From assembly GCF_029893355.1 (NCBI RefSeq), contig NZ_JARZAI010000001.1, forward strand, positions 124,001 through 188,000: DNA of 64,000 nucleotides, read 5' to 3'. Positions 34,336 to 45,200 of the stretch are shown here, piece by piece (position 1 is the stretch's first letter; each line of letters starts with the position of its first letter). Under the pieces are notes generated by a model. It searched no databases and was not told the origin of the DNA. It worked only from the letters and a program-made list of their open reading frames with translations. Source of the stretch: Kitasatospora sp. MAA4. GTDB taxonomy: Bacteria > Actinomycetota > Actinomycetes > Streptomycetales > Streptomycetaceae. Both the position numbers and the translations under genes were made by a program.

Positions 34336-35556
34336 TTGGACACGCAGATCCGTGCGTACAAGTTCCTGCTGCGGCCCACCACCCGCCAGGTCCAGGCCCT
34401 CGGCGAGATGCTCCGCGATCACTGCTCCCTCTACAACGGGGCCTTGCAGGAGCGCCGCGACGCCTACCGGCATGTCTCCAGGACGAGCATCAAGTACGGG
34501 ATGCAGTCCGCGCAGCTCAAGGAGATCCGAGCGTTCGACCCCGAGCGTCAGGGCCGCTGGTCGTTCTCCAGCCAGCAGGCCACCTTGCGCCGCCTGGACA
34601 AGGCGTTCCAGGCGTTCTTTAGCCGGGTCAAGGCCGGCCGGACCCCCGGCTACCCCCGGTTCCGGGGCCAGAACTGGTTCGACACCGTGGAGTTCCCGAA
34701 GGACGGCGACGGTGTCCGGTGGGATTCGCTGCCCGGCCGCGCTACCCGCGTGCGCTTCCAAGGTGTCGGGCACGTCAAGGTCAACCAGCACCGGCCGGTG
34801 GTCGGCAGGGTCAAGACCGTGTCCGTGAAGCGCGAGGGCAGGCGCTGGTTCGTCGTGCTGACCGCCGAGCAGGCGAAGGCCGAGCCTCTCGCGCCGACCG
34901 GCTCCGTCGTCGGCATTGACCTGGGCATCGCCAACTTCCTCGCCGACTCCAACGGGGAGTTCGTCGCCAACCCCAGGTTCGGCCGGGAGAATGCCGAGGC
35001 CCTCGCTGAAGCACAGCGGCAGCTCTCCGCCTTCCCCCGTGTCCGCCGGGACAAGCGCACCAAGAAGCACCGACGGGCGGTGGAGAAGGTCGCTGCCCTG
35101 CACGGCACAGTGCGCCGCCAACGCCTCGACCACGCACACAGGACGGCCCTCACGCTGGTCCGTCAGCACGATCTGATCGCGCACGAGAAACTGGCGATCA
35201 GCAACATGGTGCGTGCTCCGAAGCCGAAGCCTGACCCCGAGCAGCCTGGTGTGTTTCTGCCCAACGGTGCGGTGGCCAAGAGCGGGTTGAACAGGTCGAT
35301 ATCGGATGCGGGTTGGGGGGTGTTCCTCCAGATTCTTGCCGGCAAGGCTGAAAGTGCCGGCCGGACGATTATCGTAGTGGACCCCCGCAACACCTCCCGG
35401 ACCTGCCCCGAATGTGGGCATGTCTGCGGGGAGAACCGCACCACTCAGGCGAAATTCCACTGCGTACGGTGTGGTCACTTGGCGCACGCGGACACGGTGG
35501 GCGCCATCAACGTTCTACGGGCCGGGCTGGTCCGCTGCGACGCCAACTCGGCGTAA
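34336..35556 (+). CDS. tnpB: TnpB RNA-guided nuclease of IS200/IS605 family
   Basis: 406 residues from TTG 34336, eight nt after GGAGGAGG; GTG 34327 is within the ribosome site and less likely. The RuvC residues are all present: Asp in GIDLGIANF, Glu in IAHEKLAISNM and Asp in HADTVGAINVL. The zinc finger CPECG...CVRCG lies between the second and third. The enzyme should therefore be catalytically intact. TnpB uses an omega RNA from the element's right end to cut matching DNA, favouring element retention. The guide RNA would overlap the 3' end of this gene and the hairpin at 35564-35583. Confidence 0.9.
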   Translation: MDTQIRAYKFLLRPTTRQVQALGEMLRDHCSLYNGALQERRDAYRHVSRTSIKYGMQSAQLKEIRAFDPERQGRWSFSSQQATLRRLDKAFQAFFSRVKAGRTPGYPRFRGQNWFDTVEFPKDGDGVRWDSLPGRATRVRFQGVGHVKVNQHRPVVGRVKTVSVKREGRRWFVVLTAEQAKAEPLAPTGSVVGIDLGIANFLADSNGEFVANPRFGRENAEALAEAQRQLSAFPRVRRDKRTKKHRRAVEKVAALHGTVRRQRLDHAHRTALTLVRQHDLIAHEKLAISNMVRAPKPKPDPEQPGVFLPNGAVAKSGLNRSISDAGWGVFLQILAGKAESAGRTIIVVDPRNTSRTCPECGHVCGENRTTQAKFHCVRCGHLAHADTVGAINVLRAGLVRCDANSA

Positions 35557-35563
35557 CAGGAAG

Positions 35564-35583
35564 CCCCGTCATTTATGGCGGGG
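35564..35583. repeat. Right-end hairpin of the IS element
   Basis: CCCCGTCA (35564-35571) pairs with TGGCGGGG (35576-35583), one T-G wobble, around the loop TTTA. It starts 8 nt after the tnpB stop. In TnpB systems the right end contributes the omega RNA scaffold, with the guide just beyond the element edge. Confidence 0.7.
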
Positions 35584-35590
35584 AGGAGTC

Positions 35591-36352
35591 ACGACTATCC
35601 GTGACCAGGTCTGCCTGGTAACTGGCGCAGCCAGCGGGATCGGCCGGGCGGTGGCCGTCCGCTTCCGCGCCGAGGGCGCGCACGTCGTTGCGACCGACCT
35701 CGACGGACCGGGGCTCGACCGGCTCGCCGAGCAGCTGCCGGGGACCACGACGGTGGTCGGCGACGTCTCGCAGGCGGCGGACGTACGGCGGATGGTCGAC
35801 GCCGCCGTCGAGCGGTACGGGCGGCTGGACATCGCGGTGGCCAATGCGGGCGTGCTCCCGCTGGGGGAGATCACCGAGGCGGACGGCGAGGACTTCGACC
35901 GGGTCATGGCGGTGGACGGGCGGGGCATGTTCCTCACCTGCAAGTACGCGATCGAGGCGATGGCGGCGAACAGCGGCGATGGCGGTGGCAGGGGCTCGAT
36001 CGTCTGCATCTCGTCCATCTCCGGCGAGGCTGGGCAGCGCGGGCAGGCGGTGTACGGGCCCGCGAAGTTCGTCGCCTCCGGGCTGACCAAGCACCTCGCC
36101 GTCGAGTGGGCCGACCGGGGCATCCGGGTCAACGCCGTCGCCCCCGGCACGATCCGCACCGAGAGGGTCGCGCGGCTGCCCCAGGAGCCCGGCGGCGCAG
36201 CGTACTTGGCGGCGATCGAGAAGCTGCACCCGATGGCCCGGCTCGGCGAACCGGCGGAGGTCGCGGCGGCCGTGCTCTTCCTGGCCTCACCCGAGGCGTC
36301 GTTCATCACCGGCGCGGTCCTGCCGGTCGACGGCGGGTACCTCGCCCAGTAG
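35591..36352 (+). CDS. Short-chain dehydrogenase/reductase, start codon apparently lost to IS insertion
   Basis: 253 codons of a complete SDR: the cofactor loop TGAASGIGRAV, NAGVLPL, the catalytic Ser in CISSISGEA, Tyr and Lys in VYGPAKF, and the final VLPVDGGYL. The homologous N-terminus should read M-T-T-I-R-D-Q, but in place of the initiator the DNA has GTC, directly behind the IS edge. No in-frame ATG/GTG/TTG exists between there and GTG 35651, which is already past the Gly-rich loop. It may be silent, or read from ACG after the GGAGGAG contributed by the IS. It is convergent to the biosynthetic operon and is the only free ketoreductase near it. Confidence 0.75.
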   Translation, partial: TTIRDQVCLVTGAASGIGRAVAVRFRAEGAHVVATDLDGPGLDRLAEQLPGTTTVVGDVSQAADVRRMVDAAVERYGRLDIAVANAGVLPLGEITEADGEDFDRVMAVDGRGMFLTCKYAIEAMAANSGDGGGRGSIVCISSISGEAGQRGQAVYGPAKFVASGLTKHLAVEWADRGIRVNAVAPGTIRTERVARLPQEPGGAAYLAAIEKLHPMARLGEPAEVAAAVLFLASPEASFITGAVLPVDGGYLAQ

Positions 36353-36414
36353 CCCGTAGGCCGTCGGCCGCGGCCCGGGGGTGATCAGGTCCCGGGTCGC
36401 GCTGCCGGCGGGGA

Positions 36415-36651
36415 TTACGGGTGGGGTGCGGGGGGCGACAGGAGGGCCCACCACTGCTCGATCGTGGGCCGTTCGGCGAGCTCGGCGAAGCTCGTTTCGA
36501 GGCCGGCGCGGTGCCAGCGTTCGGCCAGGGTCATCAACCGGATGGAGTCCAGGCCGAGTTCGATGAGGTCCTCGTCCTCGGCGATGTCCGCCGGGTCCTC
36601 GCCGAGGATCGCGGCGACCTCGGTGCGCAGCTGCTGGAGGGTCAGGTTCAT
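36415..36651 (-). CDS. Free-standing aryl carrier protein
   Basis: 78 residues with one carrier domain: helix I LRTEVAAILGEDPADI, the phosphopantetheine site LGLDSIRLM and helix III TIEQWWALL. In enterobactin-type systems this domain is fused to isochorismatase; here it is a separate gene overlapping isochorismatase by 4 nt. It should receive 2,3-dihydroxybenzoate from the AMP ligase and offer it to the first condensation domain of the NRPS, the position AntG has in antimycin synthesis. It is the last gene of the operon. Confidence 0.88.
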   Translation of the reverse strand: MNLTLQQLRTEVAAILGEDPADIAEDEDLIELGLDSIRLMTLAERWHRAGLETSFAELAERPTIEQWWALLSPPAPHP

Positions 36652-37286
36652 GCGGCGAGCTCCTCGGTGAGTCGGTCGGTGGTGGTGACCACGGCGCACT
36701 TCTGCGCGGCCCAGCGCAGCGCCGTGGCGTGGTCCTCGGCGGAGAAGTCCGCGACGGCGTCGGCGACCAGGAAGGGGGCAATGTCCCGCATCCAGGCGTC
36801 GCAGGCGCTCATCAGTACGCCGATGTGCGCGTACACGCCGACGATGATCAGCTGGTCGCGGCCCTGTGCGGCCATCCGCTCGGCGAGGTCGGTGCGGACG
36901 AAGGCGCTGTACTTCCACTTCGTCAGGACCGTGTCGTGGTCGGTCGGCGCGAGTTCGGGGACGACCGAGCGGGCCCGTTCGTCGTCGGGCAACCCGGCTC
37001 CCCAGAAGTCGAGTTGAAGCCCCCGCTCGGCGGGGTTCTGGCCGCCGGGCTGGGCGGAGTAGACGACCGGGATGCCGAGCCGCTCGCAACTGTCCTTCAC
37101 CCAGCGGATGTTGGCCAGGAGTTCGGTGAGCGGCGAGGCGCCGGCGGTGAAGGCGTCCAGGAAGTAGTTCTGCAGGTCGTGCACGAGCAGCACGGCTCGG
37201 CTCGGGTCGACTTGCCAGTCCACCTTGTTGGCGGGGAGGTTGTCAGCGGTCGGCATCGGATAGGGGGCGATGGCAGGGAGGGCCAC
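36648..37286 (-). CDS. dhbB: Isochorismatase (2,3-dihydro-2,3-DHB synthase)
   Basis: 212 residues covering only the isochorismatase domain. It starts with the family-typical ALPAIAPYPMPTADNLP from GTG 37286, followed by AVLLVHDLQNYFLDAF with the catalytic Asp, KWKYSAF and GVYAHIGVLMSACDAW. The Cys nucleophile of amidohydrolase relatives is Gly/His here (GVYAHIG), as in true isochorismatases. It removes pyruvate from isochorismate. The carrier domain normally fused at the C-terminus is the next gene. Confidence 0.9.
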   Translation of the reverse strand: MALPAIAPYPMPTADNLPANKVDWQVDPSRAVLLVHDLQNYFLDAFTAGASPLTELLANIRWVKDSCERLGIPVVYSAQPGGQNPAERGLQLDFWGAGLPDDERARSVVPELAPTDHDTVLTKWKYSAFVRTDLAERMAAQGRDQLIIVGVYAHIGVLMSACDAWMRDIAPFLVADAVADFSAEDHATALRWAAQKCAVVTTTDRLTEELAA

Positions 37287-37302
37287 GGTGAGGAGGCGCC
37301 TT

Positions 37303-38955
37303 TCAGGAGAGGGGGAAGGAGAGGGGGAGTTGGAGGCGGGCGCGGAGGTCCTTCTTGCTGACCTTGCCGATGGCGGTCTGCGGGAACTCCTGGACGAACT
37401 CGACCCGGTCGGGGACCTTGTAGCCGGCGAGCCCGCGCCGGCGCACGAACTGCTTGACGTCCGCACCGCGCAGCGGCCCGGCCCCCTCCCGCAGCACGAC
37501 GTACGCGCAGGACCGCTCACCCAGGTAGTCGTCCGGCATCGAGACCACCGCGACGTCGTGGACGGCGGGATGGGCGAGGATGTGGTTCTCGATCTCCTCG
37601 GCGGCGATCTTCTCGCCGCCCCGGTTGATCTGGTCCTTCGCCCGGCCCTCCACCACCAGGTGCCCGGTCGCGGTCTGCCGGACGATGTCGCCGGTGCGGT
37701 AGAAGCCGTCCGCGGTGAACGCCGTCCTGTTGTGCTCGGGTGCCCGCCAGTAGCCGCGGATGGTGTACGGGCCGCGGGTGAGCAGGTGTCCGGTCGCACC
37801 GCGGGGCAGATCCCCGTCCTCGCCGTCGACCACGCGGATCTCGTCGTCGGGGGAGATCGGGCGGCCCTGGGTGGTGAGGACGGTGTCCTCGGGGTCGTCG
37901 AACCGGGTGTAGTTCACCAGGCCCTCCGCCATGCCGAAGACCTGTTGCAGCGTGCAGCCCAGAGCCGGACCCACCCGCCGCGCCACCTCCTCGCTGAGCT
38001 TGGCCCCGCCGACCAGCAGTGCGTCCAGGCTGCCGAGGTCGTCCGGGCGTTCGGCGGCGGCCTCGATCCACACCAGTGCCAGCGGCGGGACCAGCGCGGT
38101 GAGCGTGACACCCTCGCGCTCGATCAGCGGGAAGGCGACGTCGGGGCTGGGGCGCGGGGCCAGCACGACCCGGCCGCCGGCGTGCAGCGCGCCGAGCGAA
38201 CCGGGCGAGCTGAGCGTGAAGTTGTGGGCGGCGGGCAGCGCGCAGAGGTAGACGCTGTGCTCGTCCACCCGGCAGATCTCGTTGGACGCCCGCAGCGAGT
38301 AGAGGTAGTCGTCGTGGGTGCGGGGGATGAGCTTGGGGACGCCGGTGCTGCCGCCGGAGAGCTGGAGGAAGGCCAGGTCCCCGGGGAGCGGGCCGTCCTC
38401 GACGGCGACGGGCTCGCGCGGGACGTCGCGCAGCGCCGTGTGCTCGCCGGGTTCGCCGACCACCAGGACGTGCCGCAGGGTCGGCACCTCCGCCTTGATC
38501 CGGGCGGCCAGTTCGCGGTGGTCGAAGCCCGCCTCGACGTCCGGGACGATGTAGGCGACGGCCTCGGTGAAGGCGCAGAAGTGCCGGATCTCCGTGTCAC
38601 GGTGGGCCGGTAGGGCGAAGACCGGCAGCGCGCCGATCCGGAAGAGCGCGAAGACCACCTCGAAGAACTCGGCCACGTTGGGGAGTTGGAGGACGACCCG
38701 GTCGCCCTTGCCGATGCCCAGCGCGAGCAGCCCGGCGGCGAGGCGGTCGGCGCGCTCGTCCAACTCCCGGTACGTCCAGCGCCTGCCCTCCCCGGCCGGG
38801 TCGACGATCGCCGTCCGGTCGGGGTGGGCGGCGGCGCGAGCGCGCAGCATCTGGCCGAAGGTCTCGCCGCGCCACCAGCCCGCGGCCCGGTAGCGCTCGG
38901 CGAACTCCGCCGGCCAGCTGGGCGCGTCCTGGTCCGCCGAGAAGGCCGGGCTCAT
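37303..38955 (-). CDS. dhbE: 2,3-dihydroxybenzoate-AMP ligase
   Basis: 550 residues of the ANL superfamily: P-loop [31 protein letters not shown] and the C-terminal Lys in [10 protein letters not shown]. The aryl pocket motif [12 protein letters not shown] matches the DHB-selective form, with Asn and Ser where salicylate enzymes tend to have Cys at the Ser site; this is from knowledge of DhbE and MbtA/YbtE. It adenylates DHB and loads the aryl carrier protein. It overlaps the isochorismate synthase gene by 4 nt. Confidence 0.92.
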   Translation of the reverse strand: MSPAFSADQDAPSWPAEFAERYRAAGWWRGETFGQMLRARAAAHPDRTAIVDPAGEGRRWTYRELDERADRLAAGLLALGIGKGDRVVLQLPNVAEFFEVVFALFRIGALPVFALPAHRDTEIRHFCAFTEAVAYIVPDVEAGFDHRELAARIKAEVPTLRHVLVVGEPGEHTALRDVPREPVAVEDGPLPGDLAFLQLSGGSTGVPKLIPRTHDDYLYSLRASNEICRVDEHSVYLCALPAAHNFTLSSPGSLGALHAGGRVVLAPRPSPDVAFPLIEREGVTLTALVPPLALVWIEAAAERPDDLGSLDALLVGGAKLSEEVARRVGPALGCTLQQVFGMAEGLVNYTRFDDPEDTVLTTQGRPISPDDEIRVVDGEDGDLPRGATGHLLTRGPYTIRGYWRAPEHNRTAFTADGFYRTGDIVRQTATGHLVVEGRAKDQINRGGEKIAAEEIENHILAHPAVHDVAVVSMPDDYLGERSCAYVVLREGAGPLRGADVKQFVRRRGLAGYKVPDRVEFVQEFPQTAIGKVSKKDLRARLQLPLSFPLS

Positions 38956-40142
38956 CGGTCGACTCCCGCCGCGTGCAGCAGGGTGCGGAACTTGGCCGAG
39001 GTCTCGGCGAGTTCGGCCGCCGGTGAGGAGTCGCCGACGATCCCGGCCCCGGCGAAGAGCCGCATGGTGTGCTCGGCGACCTCGGCGCAGCGGATCGTGA
39101 CGACCCATTCGCCGTCGCCGTGCGCGTCGCTCCAGCCGACCATGCCGGTGTACAGGCCGCGGTCGAACGGCTCCAGGTCGCCGATGACCTGGCGCGCCCG
39201 GCTGGTGGGCTCGCCGCAGACCGCCGGTGTGGGGTGCAGGGCGCAGGCCAGTTCCAGCGCGGTGGTGTCCGGGTCGGCGAGCTCGCCGACGAGCGTGGTG
39301 GACAGGTGCCACATGGCGGCGGTGCGGATCAGCACGGGCCGCGCGGGGACGTCCAGCGTCGTGCAGTAGGGCGCCAGCGCCTTGTGGATGGCGTCGACGA
39401 CGACGGCGTGCTCGTGCTGGTCCTTGGCGGAGGCGAGCAGCGCGCGGGCGCGCTGCTCGTCCTCGGCCGGGTCCTCGGCCCGGGGGAGGGAGCCGGCCAG
39501 CGGGTTGGCGACCACCCGCGAGCCGCGGCGGGAGAGCAGCAGTTCGGGGCTGGCCCCGATCAGGGTCCGCCGCTCGGGCAGGCCGACCGCGAAGGTGTAG
39601 CCGCCCGGGTCGCGCCGGGCGAGGCGGCGCAGCATCGGCGCCACCGCTATCGGTTCGGGCGACCGGAGGTCGAGGGCGCGGGCGAGGACCACCTTGCTGA
39701 GCTCGTAGGTCCGGATCAAGGCGACGGCTTCGGCGACGCTCTGCTCGTACACCTCGGGTGCGGGCACCGGCCGGACCTGCCAGTCGTGGCCGGCGGACGG
39801 CGCGGGGGCGTCCGCCGGCGTCTCCTCGCTCAGTGGGCCGGCCCAGCGCACCCGGTCGGGGAGGACCAGGTGGGCGGGCCCGTCGTGGTCGAAGGGGATC
39901 GCGCCGACCACCATGGGGACCGGATCGTGGTCGGACCGGTCGGCTGCGGCCAGGGCGGCGGCCACCCGCCGGTACACCGGCTCGGGCCCGTCGGGCACCG
40001 TCGCGCGGACGCCCGAGGTGAGCAGCGTGCGGTGCGGCGAGGCGAAGAAGAACTCCTGCGAGGGTCGGTAGTCGTGGAGGAGGTCGCCGCCGCGGGCGAC
40101 GGCCGCCGGAGCGGTCTCGGGGAGCTCGTGGACTGCGGTCAC
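38952..40142 (-). CDS. dhbC: Isochorismate synthase
   Basis: 396 residues of the chorismate-binding fold: [63 protein letters not shown] and [14 protein letters not shown], the usual Mg2+ and chorismate contacts. It converts chorismate to isochorismate, the first step of DHB formation. It lies 63 nt downstream of the DHB dehydrogenase gene and overlaps the ligase gene. Confidence 0.92.
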   Translation of the reverse strand: MTAVHELPETAPAAVARGGDLLHDYRPSQEFFFASPHRTLLTSGVRATVPDGPEPVYRRVAAALAAADRSDHDPVPMVVGAIPFDHDGPAHLVLPDRVRWAGPLSEETPADAPAPSAGHDWQVRPVPAPEVYEQSVAEAVALIRTYELSKVVLARALDLRSPEPIAVAPMLRRLARRDPGGYTFAVGLPERRTLIGASPELLLSRRGSRVVANPLAGSLPRAEDPAEDEQRARALLASAKDQHEHAVVVDAIHKALAPYCTTLDVPARPVLIRTAAMWHLSTTLVGELADPDTTALELACALHPTPAVCGEPTSRARQVIGDLEPFDRGLYTGMVGWSDAHGDGEWVVTIRCAEVAEHTMRLFAGAGIVGDSSPAAELAETSAKFRTLLHAAGVDR

Positions 40143-40205
40143 GGGGTGCTCCGTTCTCGGCGCGGAGGTGCGCCGGTGATAGCGGGAGGAGAGGGCGGTA
40201 CGGGG

Positions 40206-40982
40206 TCAGGCGCGCAGCGTGGCGCCACCGTCCACGTAGAGGTCGTGCATGGTGATGTGCCGGGCCCGGTCGGAGGCGAGGAAGAGCACGGCGTCGGCGA
40301 TGTCGGCCGGGTCGGCGAGCCGCCCGAGCGGGATGCCGACCCGGAAGGCGGCCGGGTTGCCGTCGATGATCTGCTGCGGCCCCTGGGTGTCGGTCCACAG
40401 CTCCCGCTGCATGGCCGTGTCGGTGGAGCCAGGCGAGACGACGTTGCAGCGGATGCCGAACTCGGCGAGTTCCAGTCCGAGGCACTTGGTGAACATGGTG
40501 GCCGCGGCCTTGGACGCCGCGTAGGCGGCCATCCGGGTGCGGGGCACGCCCGCGGCGTTGGAGCCGACGGTGACGATGCAGCCGCGCCGGCGTTCGGACA
40601 TCCGGCGGGCGGCGGCGCGGGAGGTGTGGAAGACGCCGTTGGCGTTGACGGCGAAGGTGGCCGCCCAGTCCTCGTCCGTGAGGTCGACGACCGGCGCGGA
40701 CCGGAGCACTCCGGCCACGTTCACCAGGGTGTCCACCGGGCCCAGTTCGCGTTCGACGCGGTCGACCAGGGCCTCGACCGCCTCGGCGTCGGTGACGTCC
40801 ACCGCGTGGGTGCTCAGTCCGGTGTGGCCGAACTCCACTGCCAGGGCGTCCAGTTCCTCGGCTCGGACGTCCACCGCGGCCACCCTGGCGCCCTGTTCGG
40901 CCAGCGCGCGGGCCACGGCCGCGCCGATGCCCCGGGACGCGCCGGTGACCAGGGCGATACCGCTGTGCTCGGCCATGGTCAT
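40206..40982 (-). CDS. dhbA: 2,3-dihydro-2,3-dihydroxybenzoate dehydrogenase
   Basis: 258 residues, SDR family: [14 protein letters not shown] cofactor loop, NVAGVLRS, catalytic Ser in [12 protein letters not shown], Tyr-x3-Lys in AYAASKAA, and [14 protein letters not shown] as in EntA. It oxidises the isochorismatase product to DHB with NAD. ATG 40982 overlaps the stop of the CCR gene by 4 nt (ATGA). Confidence 0.92.
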   Translation of the reverse strand: MTMAEHSGIALVTGASRGIGAAVARALAEQGARVAAVDVRAEELDALAVEFGHTGLSTHAVDVTDAEAVEALVDRVERELGPVDTLVNVAGVLRSAPVVDLTDEDWAATFAVNANGVFHTSRAAARRMSERRRGCIVTVGSNAAGVPRTRMAAYAASKAAATMFTKCLGLELAEFGIRCNVVSPGSTDTAMQRELWTDTQGPQQIIDGNPAAFRVGIPLGRLADPADIADAVLFLASDRARHITMHDLYVDGGATLRA

Positions 40983-42202
40983 CGCCCCGCGTTGACGAGG
41001 ACGGCCATGTTGCCGGTGGGGTGCTGGTTGTCGTGCAGCAACTGGTGTGCCGCGCCGACCTGTTCGAAGTCGAAGGTCAGCGAGAGGCACGGGTCCAGCA
41101 GACCCTGGTCGACCAACTGGGTGACCGCGCGGGCCTCCTGGGCGTTGGAGCAGTGCGAGCCCTGGAGGCGCTTCTGGCGCATCCACAGGAAGCGCAGGTC
41201 CACGTCGCCGTTGTAGCCGGTGGTCCCGCCGCAGAGCACCACCATGCCGGCGTTGTCGCACAGGTACATCGAGGTGGGTACGGTGTCCTGGCCCGAGTGC
41301 TCCAGGACGATCCGCGGCGCGCGGCGCTCGCCGAGGACGTCCCAGAAGGCCCGGCCGAACGCGCGGGCCCCCGACAGCCAGGCGGCCATCGCCTCGTCGT
41401 CCGAGGTGTCCGGCAGCCGGCCCCAGTGGTCGAAGTCCCGGCGGTTCAGGTAGCCCTTGGCGCCGAGGTCCATGCAGTGCTTGCCGCGCTCGTCGCTGGA
41501 GACCACGGCCACCGGGATGCCTCCGGCCCAGCGCACCAGCTGGATGGCCATGGCGCCGAGCCCGCCGGCCCCGCCCCACACCAGCACCGGGTCGCCCGGG
41601 CGCACGGTGTGCGGCGCCCAGCCGAAGAGCTGGCGGTAGGCGGTGGCGGCGGTCGCCAGGTAGCAGGCGGCCTCGGCCCAGGACAGCCGCTGCGGCTTGG
41701 GGTGGCACTGGTACTCGTCGACGACGGTGAACTGCGCGAAGGAGCCGTAGTTCTCCTCGTAGCCCCAGATGCGCTGGGAGTGCGAGGTCGACGGGTCGGC
41801 GCCCAGCCGGATGTCCTCGGCGGTCTCGTCCCACTGGTTGGCGAGCACCACCACCTCGTCGCCCGGCTTCAGCACACGCACGCCCTCGCCGACCGCCCAC
41901 ACGATGCCCGAGGCGTCCGAACCGCCGATGTGGAAGTCCTGCGGCTCGCCGCGCTTCTGCCGGCTGGCGATCACGTCGAGCGGTTCGCCCAGCGCGGCCC
42001 AGACGTTGTTGTAGTTGACGCCGGCGGCCATCACCTTGACGAGCACCTGGCCGCGGCCGATGGCGGGCACGTCGACGACCTCGGTGCGGAAGGCGTCGAC
42101 CGGAGCGCCGTAGCGCTCGGGGCGGATCAGCGAGGCGTACATCCGCTTCGGGGCCTGGCCCAGCGGCGGGGCGTCGCCGAGTTCGTAGAGGTCCTTGGTC
42201 AT
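40979..42202 (-). CDS. ccr: Crotonyl-CoA carboxylase/reductase
   Basis: 407 residues of the zinc-less medium-chain reductase family. [13 protein letters not shown] near the start, [35 protein letters not shown] for NADPH, and [21 protein letters not shown] with RLQGSHCSN are characteristic of CCR enzymes. These reductively carboxylate enoyl thioesters to alkylmalonyl units. In antimycin clusters the homologue AntE feeds the AntD acyltransferase, which explains why this gene sits directly after the PKS gene (33 nt gap). Confidence 0.92.
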   Translation of the reverse strand: MTKDLYELGDAPPLGQAPKRMYASLIRPERYGAPVDAFRTEVVDVPAIGRGQVLVKVMAAGVNYNNVWAALGEPLDVIASRQKRGEPQDFHIGGSDASGIVWAVGEGVRVLKPGDEVVVLANQWDETAEDIRLGADPSTSHSQRIWGYEENYGSFAQFTVVDEYQCHPKPQRLSWAEAACYLATAATAYRQLFGWAPHTVRPGDPVLVWGGAGGLGAMAIQLVRWAGGIPVAVVSSDERGKHCMDLGAKGYLNRRDFDHWGRLPDTSDDEAMAAWLSGARAFGRAFWDVLGERRAPRIVLEHSGQDTVPTSMYLCDNAGMVVLCGGTTGYNGDVDLRFLWMRQKRLQGSHCSNAQEARAVTQLVDQGLLDPCLSLTFDFEQVGAAHQLLHDNQHPTGNMAVLVNAGR

Positions 42203-42235
42203 TGCGGGCTCCTTAAGGTCGGGGTGGAGATGTGG

Positions 42236-45200
42236 TCAGCGGGTGGGTGCGGCCAGGGCGGTTGCCAGGACCGAGCCGATCCGGGCGATCGGCTCGGGCC
42301 GGGTCATGTCGTAGTGGCCGCAGGGCACGGCGTGGTCCTCGACGGTGCCCTCGACGTAGCGGCGCCAGCCGTCGGCCTTCGCCGGCGCGAGTGCCGGGTC
42401 GGCCTGGTGGGCGGGGTGAGCGGCGGCCGGGTCGCCGGTGGCGCTGAAGAACAGCACGTCGCCGCGGAACACCTCGCGCGGGAACCCGGGGACCAGGCGC
42501 AGGTTGTTGCGCATCACGCGGGCGATCGCGCTCACCTCCTGCGCCGTCACGGTCGCCGGTCCGTCGGCCGCGCCGCCGGCCCGGCTGAGCAGCTGGAGCG
42601 CCCGGGCGACGTCCAGCGGCTCGCCGTCGTCCGGCAGGGTGAGGCCGGCGTCCCCGAGCAGCAGCGCCGCTACCTGGCGTTCGGTCTCCTCCTGGGTGGG
42701 GACGCGCTGTTCGGCCGACGGGTCGATCAGCGGCGCGTCCAGCAGCGCCAGCAGTTCGATCTGCTCGCCCTGGCGTTGCAGGGCGGTGGCCATCGCATGG
42801 GCCACGATGCCGCCGAACGACCAGCCCAGGATCCGGTAGGGGCCCTGGGGCTGCACGCTGCGCAGGAGCGCGAGGTAGTCCTCGACCATCTCCCCTGCGT
42901 CGGCGGCCAGTTGGCCGACGCCGTCCAGGCCCCGGGACTGGAAGCCGTAGACCGGCTGGCCTGCGCCGAGCCGCGGGAGCAGCCCGGCGTAGCGCCAGGC
43001 CATCCCGCCGCCGGGGTGCACGCAGAACAGCGGGCGCTGGTCGCCGTCGGGGCGCAGCGCGAGCAGCGGCGCGAAGGCGTTGGCGGCCTGTGTGCCGTCC
43101 TGCTCCAGAAGGCCGGCGATGGTGGGGGAGGCCAGCAGGGCGGCGACCGGGACGTCCAGGACCGAGGCGCTGCGCAACCGGCCGGTGAGCAGCACGGCAC
43201 GCATCGAATCGCCGCCGAGGTCGAAGAAGTTGTCGTGGATCCCGATCCGGTCGATCCCCAGCGCCTCCTCCCAGTGCTCGGCCATGGTGCGTTCACGGTC
43301 GGTGCGCGGGGCGACGTAGGCGGTCGCCAGCAGGCCGCGGGGGGTGCGACCGCCGCCGGTCGGCTCCGCGGCGTCGTCGGGTTCGGCGGCGAGCAGCGGT
43401 GCCGCGGCCGGTGCCGGGATCCAGTGCCGGCGGCGGTCGAACGCGTATCCGGGCAGCTGGACCCGGCGGCGCTCTGGCCGGGCACCGTCCAGCGGGGCGA
43501 GATCGACGGGCAGCCCGTGCGCCCAGAGCCGGCCGAGCGCTTCGGTGAGCACCTGGCCGTCCGGGCGCTCGGCCTTGGCGTGGCGCATGGTCGCCACCGC
43601 GGTCGGCGTGTGGCCGACCAGCCCGCTGAGCGCGAGCTTGCTCAGGCCGTCCCCCGGGCCCACCTCCACGAGCAGCGGTTCGCCGCGCTCCCACAGGCTC
43701 GCCACGCCGTCGGCGAACCGCACGGTGTGCCGGGTGTGGTCGAGCCAGTGCGCGGGGCTGACCGCCTGCTCGTCGGTGATCCAGCTGCCGGTGACGTTGG
43801 TGACGTACGGGATCCGGGGCGGGCGCAGTGTGACGCCGCGCAGCGCCTCGGCGAACTCGGGGAGGATCGGGTCGAGCATCCGGGAGTGCGCCGCGGCGGG
43901 CATCCGCAGCCGGCGGTGCGGGACCTGCGCGGCGGCCAGGCGCCGCTCCAGCTCGGCCACGGCGCCCGCCGGGCCGGCGGCGGTGCAGGCGTTCGGGCCG
44001 TTGACGGCGGCCAGCGAGAGGTCCTCGGTGAGGAATTCGCGCAGGTCCGCCTCGCCCAGCGCCACGCTGACGGTGGCTCCGCCGGCGGAGGCGATCAGCC
44101 GGATCCGCTCGGCGATCAGCGGCAGCATCTCCTCCAGCGACATCACCCCGGCCAGCGTGGCCGCGGTGTACTCGCCGAGCGAGTGGCCGATCAGGGCGTC
44201 GGGCCGGACCCCGCGCTCGATCAGCACGGTGGCCAGGGCGTACTCGGTGACGACCAGGGCCAGGAAGGCGTCCACGCTGCCCGGTTCGACGTGCTCGTAC
44301 AGCGCGGTGCGCAGGTCGCGGCCGAGCACCGGGCGCAGGATCGCGGCGCAGCGGTCGACGGTGGCGCGGTAGAGCGGCTGGTCGCGGTACAACTGCGCAC
44401 CCATACCGATGTACTGGGTGCCGCCGCCGGGCAGCAGGAAGGCGACGGCGGGTGCCCGTCCGGTGCGCACCGCGGGGCTCGCGGGCAGCGGGTGGCGCAG
44501 CAGTTCGGCGGCGTCGGCGCTGCTCGCCGCGACCACGACGGCGCGGTGCGCCATCGCGGGGCGGTGGGTGCGCAGGGTGTGGGCGACGTCGGCCAGCTCG
44601 AAACCCGGGTTGTCGAGGTGGCGCGAGAGGCGCTCCCCCTGCCCGCGCAGGGCACCCGGGGTACGGGCGGAGAGCGCCAGCGCGTGCCACCGCGGGACGT
44701 CCTCGCGAGCGGGCGGGTCCTGACGAGGGTCCGCGGGCGCCTGCTGGAGGACGACGTGCGCGTTGGTGCCGCCGATCCCGAAGGCGCTGACGGCCGCCCG
44801 GCGCGGTCCTCCCGCGGACTCCCACTCCTCCAGCGCGGCCGGCACCCGGAAGGGGCTCGCCGCGAAGTCGATCAGCGGGTTGGGTGCGCGCTGGTGCAGC
44901 GTCGGCGGGATCTGGCCGTGCTCCAGCGCCAGCACGGTCTTGATGAAGCCGGCCATCCCGGCGGCGGCGCCCAGGTGGCCGATGTTGGTCTTGACCGACC
45001 CGAGCGCGCAGTACTGGCGGCGGTCGGTGCTCTCCCGGAACGCCGCGGTCAGCGCGGCGACCTCGATCGGGTCGCCGATCCGGGTGGCGGTGCCGTGCGC
45101 CTCCACGTACGTGATGGAGTCCGCGTCGACGCCGGCCGCGGCCTGGGCCTGGAGGATCGCGTCCAGCTGGCCGTCGCGGCTGGGCGCGCTGAAGCCCACC

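Larger units (their letters stand above)
34200..35590 (+). mobile_element. TnpB-only IS200/IS605-type element
   Basis: A tnpB gene is flanked by end hairpins at 34221-34238 and 35564-35583, as in IS200/IS605 elements that transpose as single strands. No tnpA is present, so movement would need a transposase in trans (IS1341-like arrangement). The right edge is inferred to be at about 35590 because the SDR coding sequence resumes exactly there; the left edge is only approximate. Target tetranucleotides could not be fixed. Confidence 0.7.

Noticed and set aside
33826..36420. About 30 nt near 33835 resembling 36380 (CAGGTCCCGGGT, then CGCGCTGCCG)
   Set aside because: Similar but imperfect and short, on either side of the IS and SDR. 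Too weak to call a duplication or target repeat in such G+C-rich DNA.
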